Assembly (NCBI GenBank): GCA_000223255.2
Contig: AFUT01000008.1
Span: 1-64,000 of the forward strand
Reading direction: 5' to 3'
DNA from: Streptococcus infantis SK970
GTDB taxonomy: Bacteria; Bacillota; Bacilli; Lactobacillales; Streptococcaceae
DNA: 64,000 nucleotides
Below the pieces are notes generated by a model, which had not been told where the DNA came from, made no database searches, and was given only the letters and a program-made list of their open reading frames with translations. A program made the translations under genes and the position numbers. Shown here piece after piece: positions 19,526-27,346 of this stretch (position 1 is its first letter; each line of letters opens with the position of its first letter).

Positions 19526-19729
19526 CTAACAAACTTTTAAAAGTCTAAACGGAGCTTGATACACATCAGGATAGTGAATCAATCTCTTTTTTCTTTGTTC
19601 AGGAAGTGGTTTACGGTAATGTTTTTGAAGATACTGAAAAGCTAGTCCCAAGGTATCAAAAACTAAAACTTTATTCTCCCCATTACAAATATAGTCACCT
19701 AATTCAAAACTGAAAATTACGTACTTCAT
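19526..19729 (-). CDS. Small conserved-type protein, unknown function
   Basis: Encodes 67 aa from the ATG at 19729 (MKYVIFSFELGDYICNGEN). A GTG at 19741, which overlaps the stop of the upstream 53-aa gene as GTGA, is an alternative start adding four basic residues. The sequence LGLAFQYLQKHYRK and YQAPFRLLKV resembles small phage/plasmid accessory proteins. No motif points to a function. Confidence 0.55.
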   Translation of the reverse strand: MKYVIFSFELGDYICNGENKVLVFDTLGLAFQYLQKHYRKPLPEQRKKRLIHYPDVYQAPFRLLKVC

Positions 19730-19737
19730 TCTTCTTC

Positions 19738-19899
19738 TCACTTTCTATTTTGGCCAATCATTGCCAATCGATCTGTCTCTAATTCAGAATCATATCCGTT
19801 TTCAAAACGAACTTGTTGACGAATCCCTATAAGTGAGAGAACTAAGAAAAGTCCTTCTACAAATATAAGGCTAAAGAATCCAACTAAAATCAAAATCAT
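19738..19899 (-). CDS. Short single-span membrane protein (53 aa)
   Basis: ATG at 19899 behind GGAGGAATGAT. Hydrophobic residues 2-26 (ILILVGFFSLIFVEGLFLVL), then a polar tail (RQQVRFENGYDSELETDR). The stop overlaps a possible GTG start of the next gene. Small single-span proteins of this kind are frequent in the leading parts of transfer operons. Confidence 0.5.
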   Translation of the reverse strand: MILILVGFFSLIFVEGLFLVLSLIGIRQQVRFENGYDSELETDRLAMIGQNRK

Positions 19900-19987
19900 A
19901 TCATTCCTCCATAGATTATTTTATATACCTTTATATCTGAGTAATAATCGTAGATATAAATGTAAGGCAGATTGCGGGTTTTTAAAA

Positions 19988-21508
19988 TTATCCAATATCA
20001 AGCTCAAATAAAGATAGTTGTTGTGTTTGTTTAAAGCCATCTTTAACCCTTTCTATCACTCTCTGAGTGAACTCTATACTTTCTTCAAAGAAAGCAGCAA
20101 TATTGGCCATATAAGCCTCCTGACGTTCTTTCTTCACCTTGATAAGGGAAAGCAAGATTGCTTTGATAGAGGCTAATCTGATGCCTCCTCCACGGCCGTG
20201 TTTGACTGTGAAGAAGATCTTTTGTTCTGTTTTGAGAACCTTCAATACTTTGTCTAATGAGCGCTCAGGAATGTTCAACTTCTCTCGTATCTCTTTTTTC
20301 GTCGTCTGGATAAATGGATCCTCGGATTGATAGAAACCTTCTAAATAGGCCATTACGTCTGTTTTCCATTCATAGAGATGACTATTCTTCCTGTCAGCAC
20401 GTTTCTTCTTAAATTTGTACCAACGTTGCTTCACAAAGAGATCTGAAGCCTTGAGTTCCTGATTGACCCATGCTTTACATAAAGTCATCACATAATCACG
20501 ACTAGCAGCTTCATATTTTCCTGAGTAGGCGCTTGTGATAATCTTATGATATTCAGCTGAAGAGAGTGGCTCGTCTAGATTCGCATTAAAACTAGAAAGA
20601 ACCTCCTCACACTCTTCCTGATCGATTCCTGAAGAGAAGTTGGCTAAAGCCAGCGTGAAAAGAACGTTGTTTCTTCCCATCAAGGCTTTTCCACCTTTGA
20701 TATTCCCCTCTCTCATCAGCAATTGATACCAAGGTTCATCGATCTGTTTTACCCCTTCAGAACCTGAAATAACCGTCAAATTCGGCTTTTTACTTGGGAA
20801 GGGAAGGTCTGATTGCTTCATTGACCAATCTAACCACTCCTGGAACGAATAAGTATAGTCAGCATCAAAGAATTCAACGTTATCAGTTCGAGGAATCCGA
20901 GCAATCCCAAAATGGTTACAGGTCATATCTACTGGTAAAGTTTGAGCAAAGTAATTTCTCAAATTTTGAGAGATTGCTTTGGCCACCTTTACCACTCGAA
21001 ATTGGGAATGAGCTGTAACGTAGGCCGATTCTGATAAGACAAAATAGGCTTGAAATCCCTTATCAGATTTTAGAATCAACGTCGGCATAAAACCTAGCTC
21101 CAGGGAAGCAGTTAAAATATCTCCTGTCGTCATTTCTTCAGCTGCAGAGGTAATATCGAAGTCAATGAAGAATGTGTTAATCTGTCTAAGATTATCCTCA
21201 GAGTGGCCACGTGTAATCCGTCGACCAGCATCACTATAGCTTCCGTAGCAATATACGTTAGGAGTCCAGTGTGTAAATTGATCCTGGTTCTCCAGCAATG
21301 ATTCGACAGAGGTTAAAACAACACCACGTGCCTTCACCATATTCGCTTTTGAACGATAAGCAAATACAGAGCCTCGTTTTCCTTCTTCAGCTGAAGAGAT
21401 GAGCTGTAGATGGCTATTCTTAAATTTTTGAGTTCTTAATCCGTCTTTTGTAATGATGGATAAGCATTTTAATAAATCAATCTTTTTCATGGTTTTTAGG
21501 ACTCTCAT
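19988..21508 (-). CDS. AEP-type primase / replication initiator with PriCT and C-terminal winged helix
   Basis: Encodes 506 aa. The catalytic core of archaeo-eukaryotic primases is suggested by INTFFIDFDIT (DxD pair), TLILKSDKGFQAYFVLS, and GIARIPRTDN. A PriCT-like helical domain follows (GKALMGRNNVLFTLALANFS). A winged-helix end (TKKEIREKLNIPERSLDKVL, then VKHGRGGGIRLASI) may bind the origin. Such proteins act as plasmid/ICE replication initiators or primases. The gene lies near the right end of the element, upstream of small accessory genes. Family level is well supported; exact role (priming or initiation) is inferred. Confidence 0.75.
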   Translation of the reverse strand: MRVLKTMKKIDLLKCLSIITKDGLRTQKFKNSHLQLISSAEEGKRGSVFAYRSKANMVKARGVVLTSVESLLENQDQFTHWTPNVYCYGSYSDAGRRITRGHSEDNLRQINTFFIDFDITSAAEEMTTGDILTASLELGFMPTLILKSDKGFQAYFVLSESAYVTAHSQFRVVKVAKAISQNLRNYFAQTLPVDMTCNHFGIARIPRTDNVEFFDADYTYSFQEWLDWSMKQSDLPFPSKKPNLTVISGSEGVKQIDEPWYQLLMREGNIKGGKALMGRNNVLFTLALANFSSGIDQEECEEVLSSFNANLDEPLSSAEYHKIITSAYSGKYEAASRDYVMTLCKAWVNQELKASDLFVKQRWYKFKKKRADRKNSHLYEWKTDVMAYLEGFYQSEDPFIQTTKKEIREKLNIPERSLDKVLKVLKTEQKIFFTVKHGRGGGIRLASIKAILLSLIKVKKERQEAYMANIAAFFEESIEFTQRVIERVKDGFKQTQQLSLFELDIG

Positions 21509-21521
21509 ATCCCTTCACTAG

Positions 21522-21767
21522 TTATAGTTTGAAGTCAAGTACACTTATAATATATGGCGCCAACTCTTTATATGAGAAGTAAATCATTACCCCTCCTACA
21601 ACAATTAAAAAGATACTCACCATCCATCCCAAATCAGTTAAATCTACAAAGAAGTCTTTCTCACCACTGAAGTCAAGTCTGATGTCTGTATTTTTAGCTA
21701 TGATAAATACTCCACTGAACGAAATGCACACTCCTACAACAAACAATACAATAAACCCAAAAATCAT
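21522..21767 (-). CDS. Small two-helix membrane protein
   Basis: Encodes 81 aa from the ATG at 21767, chosen because it follows AGGAGGAAATTAT; an upstream in-frame start lacks a ribosome site. Helices lie at about residues 2-23 and 44-65 with an acidic outer loop (DIRLDFSGEKDFFVDLTD). It lies 13 nt before the primase gene. Unknown function. Confidence 0.55.
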   Translation of the reverse strand: MIFGFIVLFVVGVCISFSGVFIIAKNTDIRLDFSGEKDFFVDLTDLGWMVSIFLIVVGGVMIYFSYKELAPYIISVLDFKL

Positions 21768-21798
21768 ATAATTTCCTCCTATGTTCATTCTCATTTAT

Positions 21799-21987
21799 TC
21801 AACAATTCTTCTGATAACAACCTGGTCTGTAATAAACTTTTGTCTGACAAGATTCATCATTAAATCCATAAAAACAGTGACTACACAGCGTTCTGTTTTT
21901 ATCTACCCACCAGCAAGGACCATACTTTTCATCGATACAAGGTGTAACCCAGTTGCAAGCACATCGTCTACAAATTCCAGTTTCCAT
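21799..21987 (-). CDS. Small Cys-rich putative zinc-binding protein
   Basis: Encodes 62 aa with ten cysteines: CRRCACNWVTPCIDE, GPCWW, LCSHC, then two C-terminal Cys. The start METGICRRCAC resembles short zinc-ribbon-like proteins often found in phages and plasmids (C-x2-C-x-C plus C-x2-C). It lies 3 nt after the stop of the 166-aa gene and 31 nt before the membrane-protein start. It may bind nucleic acid or protein partners. Confidence 0.6.
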   Translation of the reverse strand: METGICRRCACNWVTPCIDEKYGPCWWVDKNRTLCSHCFYGFNDESCQTKVYYRPGCYQKNC

Positions 21988-21990
21988 TTT

Positions 21991-22491
21991 CTATCCCTCG
22001 TTTATTCTCATGCTTTTAGGTAGCTTTTTACTCGGTAAGCAGCAACCTTCAGATAAGTCCCCTTTGCTATAAAATTCAGGACTACTTGTCATTACATGGT
22101 CACTTCTTCTCCAGCCTCTACGAAGTTGTTTGTAAGATAAAGAAACACGCTTCTCAATTTCTTTAAAACTAAATCCCAACTTCAAATATGTTGTTACAAT
22201 AGTAGTAGCATGTTCTTTGGACTCTTCGCTTCTTGTTCTTCGCTGAAAGTTAATCTGCTTATCTTCTTCATTTAATGCTATCTGATAATCAATAAACAAC
22301 TTCCGCATTTCCATAATTTTATGTTGCCAGGCCAAACTGTAAGGCTGCCCTGAATATCGATTCACTAAGTCCTTCACGGGTTGTTTAAATTTCAGCTGAA
22401 GAGGATCGAATTCCCCAAGGTCAGAAAAGGGATCAATGAAACCTAATGGTTCGCTTTGAATTAATTCATTGTATAGCGCTTCTCTGTCCAT
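21991..22491 (-). CDS. Putative DNA-binding accessory protein
   Basis: Encodes 166 aa. Mostly helical, charged. The segment KLGFSFKEIEKRVSLSYKQL followed by RRGWRRS reads as a helix-turn-helix with a basic tail. The start follows a GAAGGAGATAT ribosome site. It is the second gene of the operon upstream of the primase, so it may regulate or assist replication. Confidence 0.55.
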   Translation of the reverse strand: MDREALYNELIQSEPLGFIDPFSDLGEFDPLQLKFKQPVKDLVNRYSGQPYSLAWQHKIMEMRKLFIDYQIALNEEDKQINFQRRTRSEESKEHATTIVTTYLKLGFSFKEIEKRVSLSYKQLRRGWRRSDHVMTSSPEFYSKGDLSEGCCLPSKKLPKSMRINEG

Positions 22492-22510
22492 CCTAATATA
22501 TCTCCTTCTG

Positions 22511-22648
22511 TTAAATGCACGTCATTGAGTCAAATAAGCTTAACTGGATGGTTGTAGGCGCTTGTTCGCTGTTTCCATTCTTATCATGATCGATAACGTC
22601 AAAGATTTCTAACGTGTCTAAATTCATTACAATCTCTAATCCTAACAT
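22511..22648 (-). CDS. Small protein (45 aa), first gene of the replication operon
   Basis: ATG at 22648 behind AAAGGAG. The sequence begins MLGLEIVMNLDTLEIFDVID and ends TIQLSLFDSMTCI. The QLSLFD motif is similar to the end of the primase protein in the same operon (QQLSLFELDIG); such short motifs can bind a sliding clamp (QxxLxxF-like). This link is an inference. Confidence 0.45.
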   Translation of the reverse strand: MLGLEIVMNLDTLEIFDVIDHDKNGNSEQAPTTIQLSLFDSMTCI

Positions 22649-22682
22649 CGTTGAACTCCTTTCAAATAGAATTTTAAGCGAA

Positions 22683-22711
22683 CAAAAAAGAGAACAGATT
22701 TCTCTGTTCTC
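22683..22711 (-). terminator. Hairpin with T-tract just upstream of the replication operon
   Basis: On the minus strand GAGAACAG-AGAAAT-CTGTTCTC is followed by TTTTTTG. It lies 35 nt before the first start codon, so it may be an attenuator in the leader rather than an end-of-operon terminator. Confidence 0.6.
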
Positions 22712-23062
22712 CTAAAAATATTGAATTATTTGATTTTCTAAAAACTCTTACCACTTACCTTCTTGTTTTTTGACTTCTATTATTTTAGTAATCTCTCGTA
22801 TTCAACTCCTCATCATTGACTTTAGTATTGTATAGACTAGTTTAAAAATTTAGTTTTTACATGCTCTACAACATCAAAACTTATCCACGTAATTTTGATA
22901 AAAATATATCACTATATCATCTTGTCTGTTATGTGAACTCACTTTCCATTATGAAAAATCGCAAGTGGAAAATATTATCAATTTACATTTGAAATAGTCA
23001 CAGGAAATGTTTAAATCTTCATTTCATTTTTCTAAATAGTACAGATTTCATAGAAGTCAATA
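22712..23062. other. Intergenic, possible origin or leader region
   Basis: About 350 bases without a gene. TTATCCACG at 22881-22889 is one base from a DnaA box. A minus-strand -10-like TACAAT lies near 22830. The arms TTTCCA and TGGAAA lie near 22945 and 22970. An origin is possible, given the adjacent primase/initiator operon, but a single box is weak support. Confidence 0.3.
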
Positions 23063-23097
23063 CAAAAAATGAGGGGACGAAATCCGTTCCCTCATTT
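23063..23097 (-). terminator. Terminator of the adhesin gene
   Basis: The hairpin AAATGAGGG / CCCTCATTT is followed on the minus strand by a TTTTTT tract. It lies 35 nt after the adhesin stop codon. Confidence 0.75.
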
Positions 23098-23132
23098 AAT
23101 GTCATTTAATCACTAAAAATGAATTACAACTC

Positions 23133-25663
23133 TTATTTATCAGCAAATTTGCGTTTGATGATAATAGCACCTGACAAGATTACCACACCTGCAAATACTA
23201 GTGCTGCTCCAGTAGCTTCACCAGTATTTGGAAGACCAGGTTTGTCTTCTGTAGTTGTAGTTTCAGAAGGTGTTGGAACTGTTGTTTCTTCAGTTGTAGT
23301 CGTTGTTGTTGTCGTTGAAGAAGTCTTTGGTTCTTCTGACGTTGTTGTTGTCGTTGAACTAGTACTTGGTTCTTCTGACGTTGTTGTTGTTGTTGAAGTA
23401 GTACTTGGTTCTTCTGACGTTGTTGTCGTTGTTGAACTTGTACTTGGTTCTTCTGACGTTGTTGTTGTCGTTGTTGAACTTGTACTTGGTTCTTCTGACG
23501 TTGTTGTTGTCGTTGTTGAACTTGTACTTGGTTCTTCTGACGTTGTTGTTGTTGAAGTAGTACTTGATTCTTCTGACGTTGTTGTTGTCGTTGTTGAACT
23601 TGTACTTGGTTCTTCTGACGTTGTTGTTGTCGTTGTTGAACTTGTACTTGGTTCTTCTGACGTTGTTGTTGTTGAAGTAGTACTTGATTCTTCTGACGTT
23701 GTTGTTGTCGTTGTTGAACTTGTACTTGGTTCTTCTGACGTTGTTGTTGTCGTTGAACTAGTACTTGGTTCTTCTGACGTTGTTGTTGTTGAAGTAGTAC
23801 TTGGTTCTTCTGACGTTGTTGTCGTTGTTGAACTTGTACTTGGTTCTTCTGACGTTGTTGTTGTCGTTGTTGAACTAGTACTTGGTTCTTCTGACGTTGT
23901 TGTTGTTGAAGTAGTACTTGGTTCTTCTGACGTTGTTGTTGTTGAAGTAGTACTTGGTTCTTCTGACGTTGTTGTCGTTGTTGAACTTGTACTTGGTTCT
24001 TCTGACGTTGTTGTTGTTGTTGTTGTAGTTGTTGAACTTGTACTTGGTTCTTCTGACGTTGTTGTTGTCGTTGAAGAAGTCTTTGGTTCTTCAGTTGTCG
24101 TTGTAGTTGTCGTAGTTGTTGTTGGCTCTGGAGTTGTTGTTGTAGTTGTTGTTGGCTCTGGAGTTGTTGTTGTAGTTGTTGTTGGCTCTGGAGTTGTTGT
24201 TGTAGTTGTTGTTGGCTCCGGAGTTGTTGTTGTAGTTGTTGTTGGCTCCGGAGTTGTTGTTGTAGTTGTTGTTGGCTCCGGAGTTGTTGTTGTAGTTGTT
24301 GTAGTTGTTGTTGGCTCTTCTGTCGTAGTTGCTTTATTTGAAGTGTTTACAACTTTGATAACATTCAAACCATTGATCGGTTCCACTTTTGAAGTATACC
24401 CATCAGGTGTGTTCGTTTCTACTACAGAATAAACGATTGGTTTACCATCTTTAATACCTGGCAATTCAGAAAATTCAGCAGACCAACCAGAATCTTTCGT
24501 CAACGTCCTAGTCATACCTTCCAATTTTTGACCATCTGCCAATAATTGAACAGTAATGTCTTTACGATCAGATTCGCTATCCCCAACCCATTCTTTTTGA
24601 ACAGTAACAGTTTTGTCACCAGTCACCCAGAAATTCAATTCTGTGTTTTTCCAGAACGCTGGATCTTCTATTGGAGTTGTAATTTCGTCAGATTTCAATT
24701 TAGCGTTGTTGACTACGCTAATTGTTGTCTTAGGAATTAATGTTTGATATTCAACGACTATTGGATCGCTATTTGCTGTTTTAAATTCATCACTAACTTC
24801 AGATAAGTTTACAGTAAATCCGTTGCCATCTGCATCGAATTTAATATGTTTCCAGAAATACCAACCTGAAGCAACTTCTCGTCCACCTTTCCAAAGTTTG
24901 AATGATGGTTTCAAGTAAGTTCCCACAAAGAATTCATGTGCTGCGTGGTTCGCTGCAGGAGAAAAAGTAATTTTAGAATAATCTACAGTTGGAGCTTGAA
25001 TTTTATCTGAAACAACTGGGTTCGTGATGGCTTGTTTCTTACCATCCCCGTTGATACGGATAAACCATTTTGTAAGATAGTAGTCATCTCCAACATTCAT
25101 CCATGCATAGTTTTCTGAAGCATCTAATTTGAATTGTTTAGAGACAAAATCACCAGTTTGATTATATTTATTTAAGATTGATTCGAAAACGCCATGACCC
25201 TCAGGACGTGTGATGATAACTGATTCAGAACCTACTCTTGCATTAGCTGTTTTATTCCCAGGATTGCCTGGTTTATTGTCCCATTCAACTCTATACTGGA
25301 AACCACCCTTTACGTTTTTGTTCATTGATTCGATTGCTTTTTTGAAAGTAAACGTAATCTTTTGTTGGTCATCGTAATCGTAGCGATTTCAGCACCATTG
25401 GCTTGAAGTGATTGTATTGGGACCTCAGTGATATTGGTACCTTCAGGAGCATCGATGGTGAACGTATCCCCTTCTTTAACAGATTTACCAGTCAAATCCC
25501 AGTCAAATGAGAAGACAATTCTTTGTCCAGTCGCCTGAGCTTTTAGATTTGATATTACCGGTGTCATAACTGCCGCATTTACTGGTTTAATAATGGATAA
25601 ACCAAGGACAGCCACTCCAACCATTGCTAGTAGTACAACTAGCTTTTTGTAGAAAGATTTCAT
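23133..25663 (-). CDS. LPXTG cell-wall adhesin with Thr/Ser/Glu stalk (frame broken once)
   Basis: Reconstructed 843 aa; one A is missing near 25352. Order: signal peptide (residues 1-30), collagen-binding/SdrG-like adhesion region (GKSVKEGDTFTIDAPEGT; WFIRINGDGKKQA), a Cna-B domain (VTVQKEWVGDSESDRKDITV, YSVVETNTPDGY), then about 340 residues of TTTTTT-EEP repeats, and a sortase signal LPNTGE with hydrophobic helix and basic tail KRKFADK. The stalk switches from PEPTTTTTT units to SEEPSTSSTTTTT units. Its ATG overlaps the stop of the GtrA-like gene. It probably binds host or partner cells. Stalk length is expected to vary between strains by repeat slippage. Confidence 0.88.
23280..24320. repeat. 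Low-complexity coding repeats of the adhesin stalk
   Basis: Two repeat families are seen. A 30-bp unit coding PEPTTTTTTT occurs about six times in 24110-24300. A unit of about 36-42 bp coding SEEPSTSSTTTTT occurs about 17 times in 23330-24070. The opposite strand is also open throughout (Val/Glu/Ser-rich), a by-product of the codon bias. Confidence 0.85.
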
Positions 25664-26174
25664 TTTCCCCTAGTCCTTTCTTTAATAAAATCTTTTTATC
25701 AGTTTTAAACGCCCGAAATCGTTGTCCTATATAATTTAACAACACATACAGTCCCATTCCGATGAAAAGCGCAATATTCCCTTGCCATTTTTCTCCTACT
25801 CCTTGGAAAATAAACATGGCAATAGGCTTGGCTACTCCGTAAGCTATCAAATAACATGCGGTTAGGTTGATAGTGAAACGAATGACGGGCTTCCTACTAG
25901 TTTCTTTCACAGCAAATGTATATTTTTTATTTAGGAAATAGCTAAGAATTCCTCCACAAATATAGTTCATTGCTGAAGAAAACCAATAGTCTAACTGTAA
26001 TATATTAAAACAGAAAAACATAATGGTCGTTTCAAACACGATATTAATAATTCCAACGACAATAAATTTTAAGAAAGTTTTATCGAACAGTTTTGTAAAC
26101 AATTTTTTTCGATCCAGCCCCCAAAAATTTACTATCATTTTGGATTGTACAACATTTTTAAAAAAATGCAACAT
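25660..26174 (-). CDS. GtrA-family membrane protein (frame broken near the end)
   Basis: Reconstructed 171 aa, four membrane helices (about residues 35-55, 65-85, 100-120, 135-155). GtrA-like features are LKFIVVGIINIVFET, NYICGGILSYFLNKKYTF and a basic end GQRFRAFKTDKK. If one A is added near 25690 the frame ends at a TGA that overlaps the ATG of the adhesin (ATGA). Otherwise it runs 77 nt into the adhesin gene. GtrA proteins help move lipid-linked sugars across the membrane. Coupling to a Thr/Ser-rich surface protein suggests, but does not show, a part in its glycosylation. Confidence 0.75.
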
Positions 26175-26353
26175 ATCTTACTATTTTTTTGTCCTTTTTT
26201 CTACATTTATTACTTCCTAATTTTTCACTCAAAAATATATCTGGAGACTCATATTTTTATGAATGATTTGCCTTAAGTCCAACCATATAGATCCTCTTTT
26301 CGACCACATAGACAAAGCTTCTTGTAATTGGCGACAAAATGATGTTTAATAGT

Positions 26354-26381
26354 GTTGTAAGTAAGAGATCTCTATTACAAC
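26354..26381 (+). promoter_or_regulatory. Inverted repeat upstream of the LytTR gene
   Basis: Perfect arms GTTGTAA (26354-26360) and TTACAAC (26375-26381) enclose AGAGATCTCT, itself a palindrome. It lies 30 bp before the start codon and is a good candidate operator for LytTR autoregulation. The start is preceded by AAAGGAG. Confidence 0.55.
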
Positions 26382-26411
26382 TTTATATTACAATTTTATA
26401 AAGGAGAAATT

Positions 26412-26852
26412 ATGAAAATCAGACTTGACATTGATGTACAACATAATGAAGAGCAAATCATCATAGAGGCTCCGACCTTGTCACCTAGAGTTCAAAAAGT
26501 CCAAGACTTTGTCCAATCCCTGGATCAAAAAGAAACCATCAAAGGGAAGTTTCAAGATCAGGTCTACCTAATTCAGATTAGTAAGATTCAACGAATCTAC
26601 ATTGAAAATCGAAAGGTCTTGGCCGAAACGGATAGCCAAACCTATACACTCGACATTCGTCTCTACCAAGCAAGTGAAATTCTACCTACTTCCTTTATCC
26701 AAATTTCCCAATCCGAAATTGTCAACATTGATGCAATCAGTCATCTAAAACTAACCTCAAACGGCTTGATTGAAATCTATCTAAGAAATGAAAGTTTCAC
26801 ATACTCATCTCGCCGCTATCTCAAAGCTATTAAGGAGAAATTAGAACTATGA
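26412..26852 (+). CDS. LytTR-type transcriptional regulator
   Basis: Encodes 146 aa. The C-terminal LytTR DNA-binding domain is clear (QVYLIQISKIQRIYIENRKV, then FIQISQSEIVNIDAISHL, then SSRRYLKAIKEKL). There is no receiver domain, only about 45 residues in front. It overlaps the next gene by 4 nt (ATGA). A LytTR regulator followed by a small membrane protein is the layout of streptococcal LytTR regulatory systems (as HdrRM and BrsRM of S. mutans), in which the membrane protein holds the regulator inactive. Confidence 0.85.
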   Translation: MKIRLDIDVQHNEEQIIIEAPTLSPRVQKVQDFVQSLDQKETIKGKFQDQVYLIQISKIQRIYIENRKVLAETDSQTYTLDIRLYQASEILPTSFIQISQSEIVNIDAISHLKLTSNGLIEIYLRNESFTYSSRRYLKAIKEKLEL

Positions 26853-27306
26853 AAAACAAGTATTTAACGATGCCACAACCGGTATCCTCATCGGTCTCAT
26901 CCTATCTATTATCTTTTCGTTTATCCACTCACCAAGTAACTACGCACCTCTCAGCCCCAACTCTTTGATTGGTCAATTCATGACCCAACATCAGGTGCAT
27001 GGATCACTCGTCCTACTATACTGTCTGCTCATCTGGGCAGCGATTGGAGTCCTCTTTAGTTTTGGCGGTCGTCTCTTTGCGCAAGACTGGAGTCTCCTTC
27101 GAGCTACTGTCACTCACTTCTTCCTTATGTTGCTAGGTTTTATCCCTCTAGCAATCCTAGCCGGTTGGTTCCCGCTTCACTGGACTTTCATCCTTCAGCT
27201 CATCCCAGAGTTTGCAATCGTCTACCTCATCATCTGGGTTATTCTCTACAAGAGAGAATCTAAAAAAGTTGCACACATCAATCAACTATTATCTCAAAAA
27301 CACTAA
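26849..27306 (+). CDS. DUF3021 membrane protein, partner of the LytTR regulator (frame broken once)
   Basis: Reconstructed 152 aa; one T is missing near 26864, just after the start. Four membrane helices are predicted: DATTGILIGLILSIIFSFIH; LVLLYCLLIWAAIGVLFSFG; TVTHFFLMLLGFIPLAILAG; and FAIVYLIIWVILYK. Tail basic. The start codon overlaps the regulator stop. Probable role: membrane-bound antagonist of the LytTR protein. The break is probably not biological because the rest of the frame is intact. Confidence 0.75.
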
Positions 27307-27314
27307 TATACAAG

Positions 27315-27342
27315 AAACCCACTCCTTTTTGTGAGTGGGTTT
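27315..27342. terminator. Bidirectional terminator between DUF3021 and mutS genes
   Basis: Stem AAACCCACTC / GAGTGGGTTT with T- or A-rich flanks on both sides. It serves both convergent genes. Confidence 0.85.
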
Positions 27343-27346
27343 TGAC

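Larger units (their letters stand above)
1..22650. mobile_element. Body of a conjugative element (ICE or integrated plasmid), ends not seen
   Basis: About 22.6 kb of co-oriented minus-strand genes with a conjugation and replication theme: AEP-type primase, RHH proteins, probable oriT, MobL relaxase, ArdC/primase polyvalent protein, topoisomerase III, and VirB2-like and VirB8-like proteins. Four operons share one promoter type. No integrase, VirB4-type ATPase or coupling protein is visible; these probably lie left of position 1. The right limit is put near the first gene at 22648 because transcription and gene content change there, but no attachment repeat was recognised. ICE and integrated plasmid cannot be told apart here. 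Confidence 0.75.

Noticed and set aside
23119..24432. Long plus-strand open frame of 437 codons (Val/Glu/Ser repeats)
   Set aside because: It is the exact complement of the adhesin stalk repeats; repeat codon bias keeps it open. No ribosome site, no separate composition, no homology pattern.
22512..26411. Right attachment site of the large conjugative element
   Set aside because: No direct repeat, integrase or gene-end relic was found in this stretch, so no boundary is claimed.
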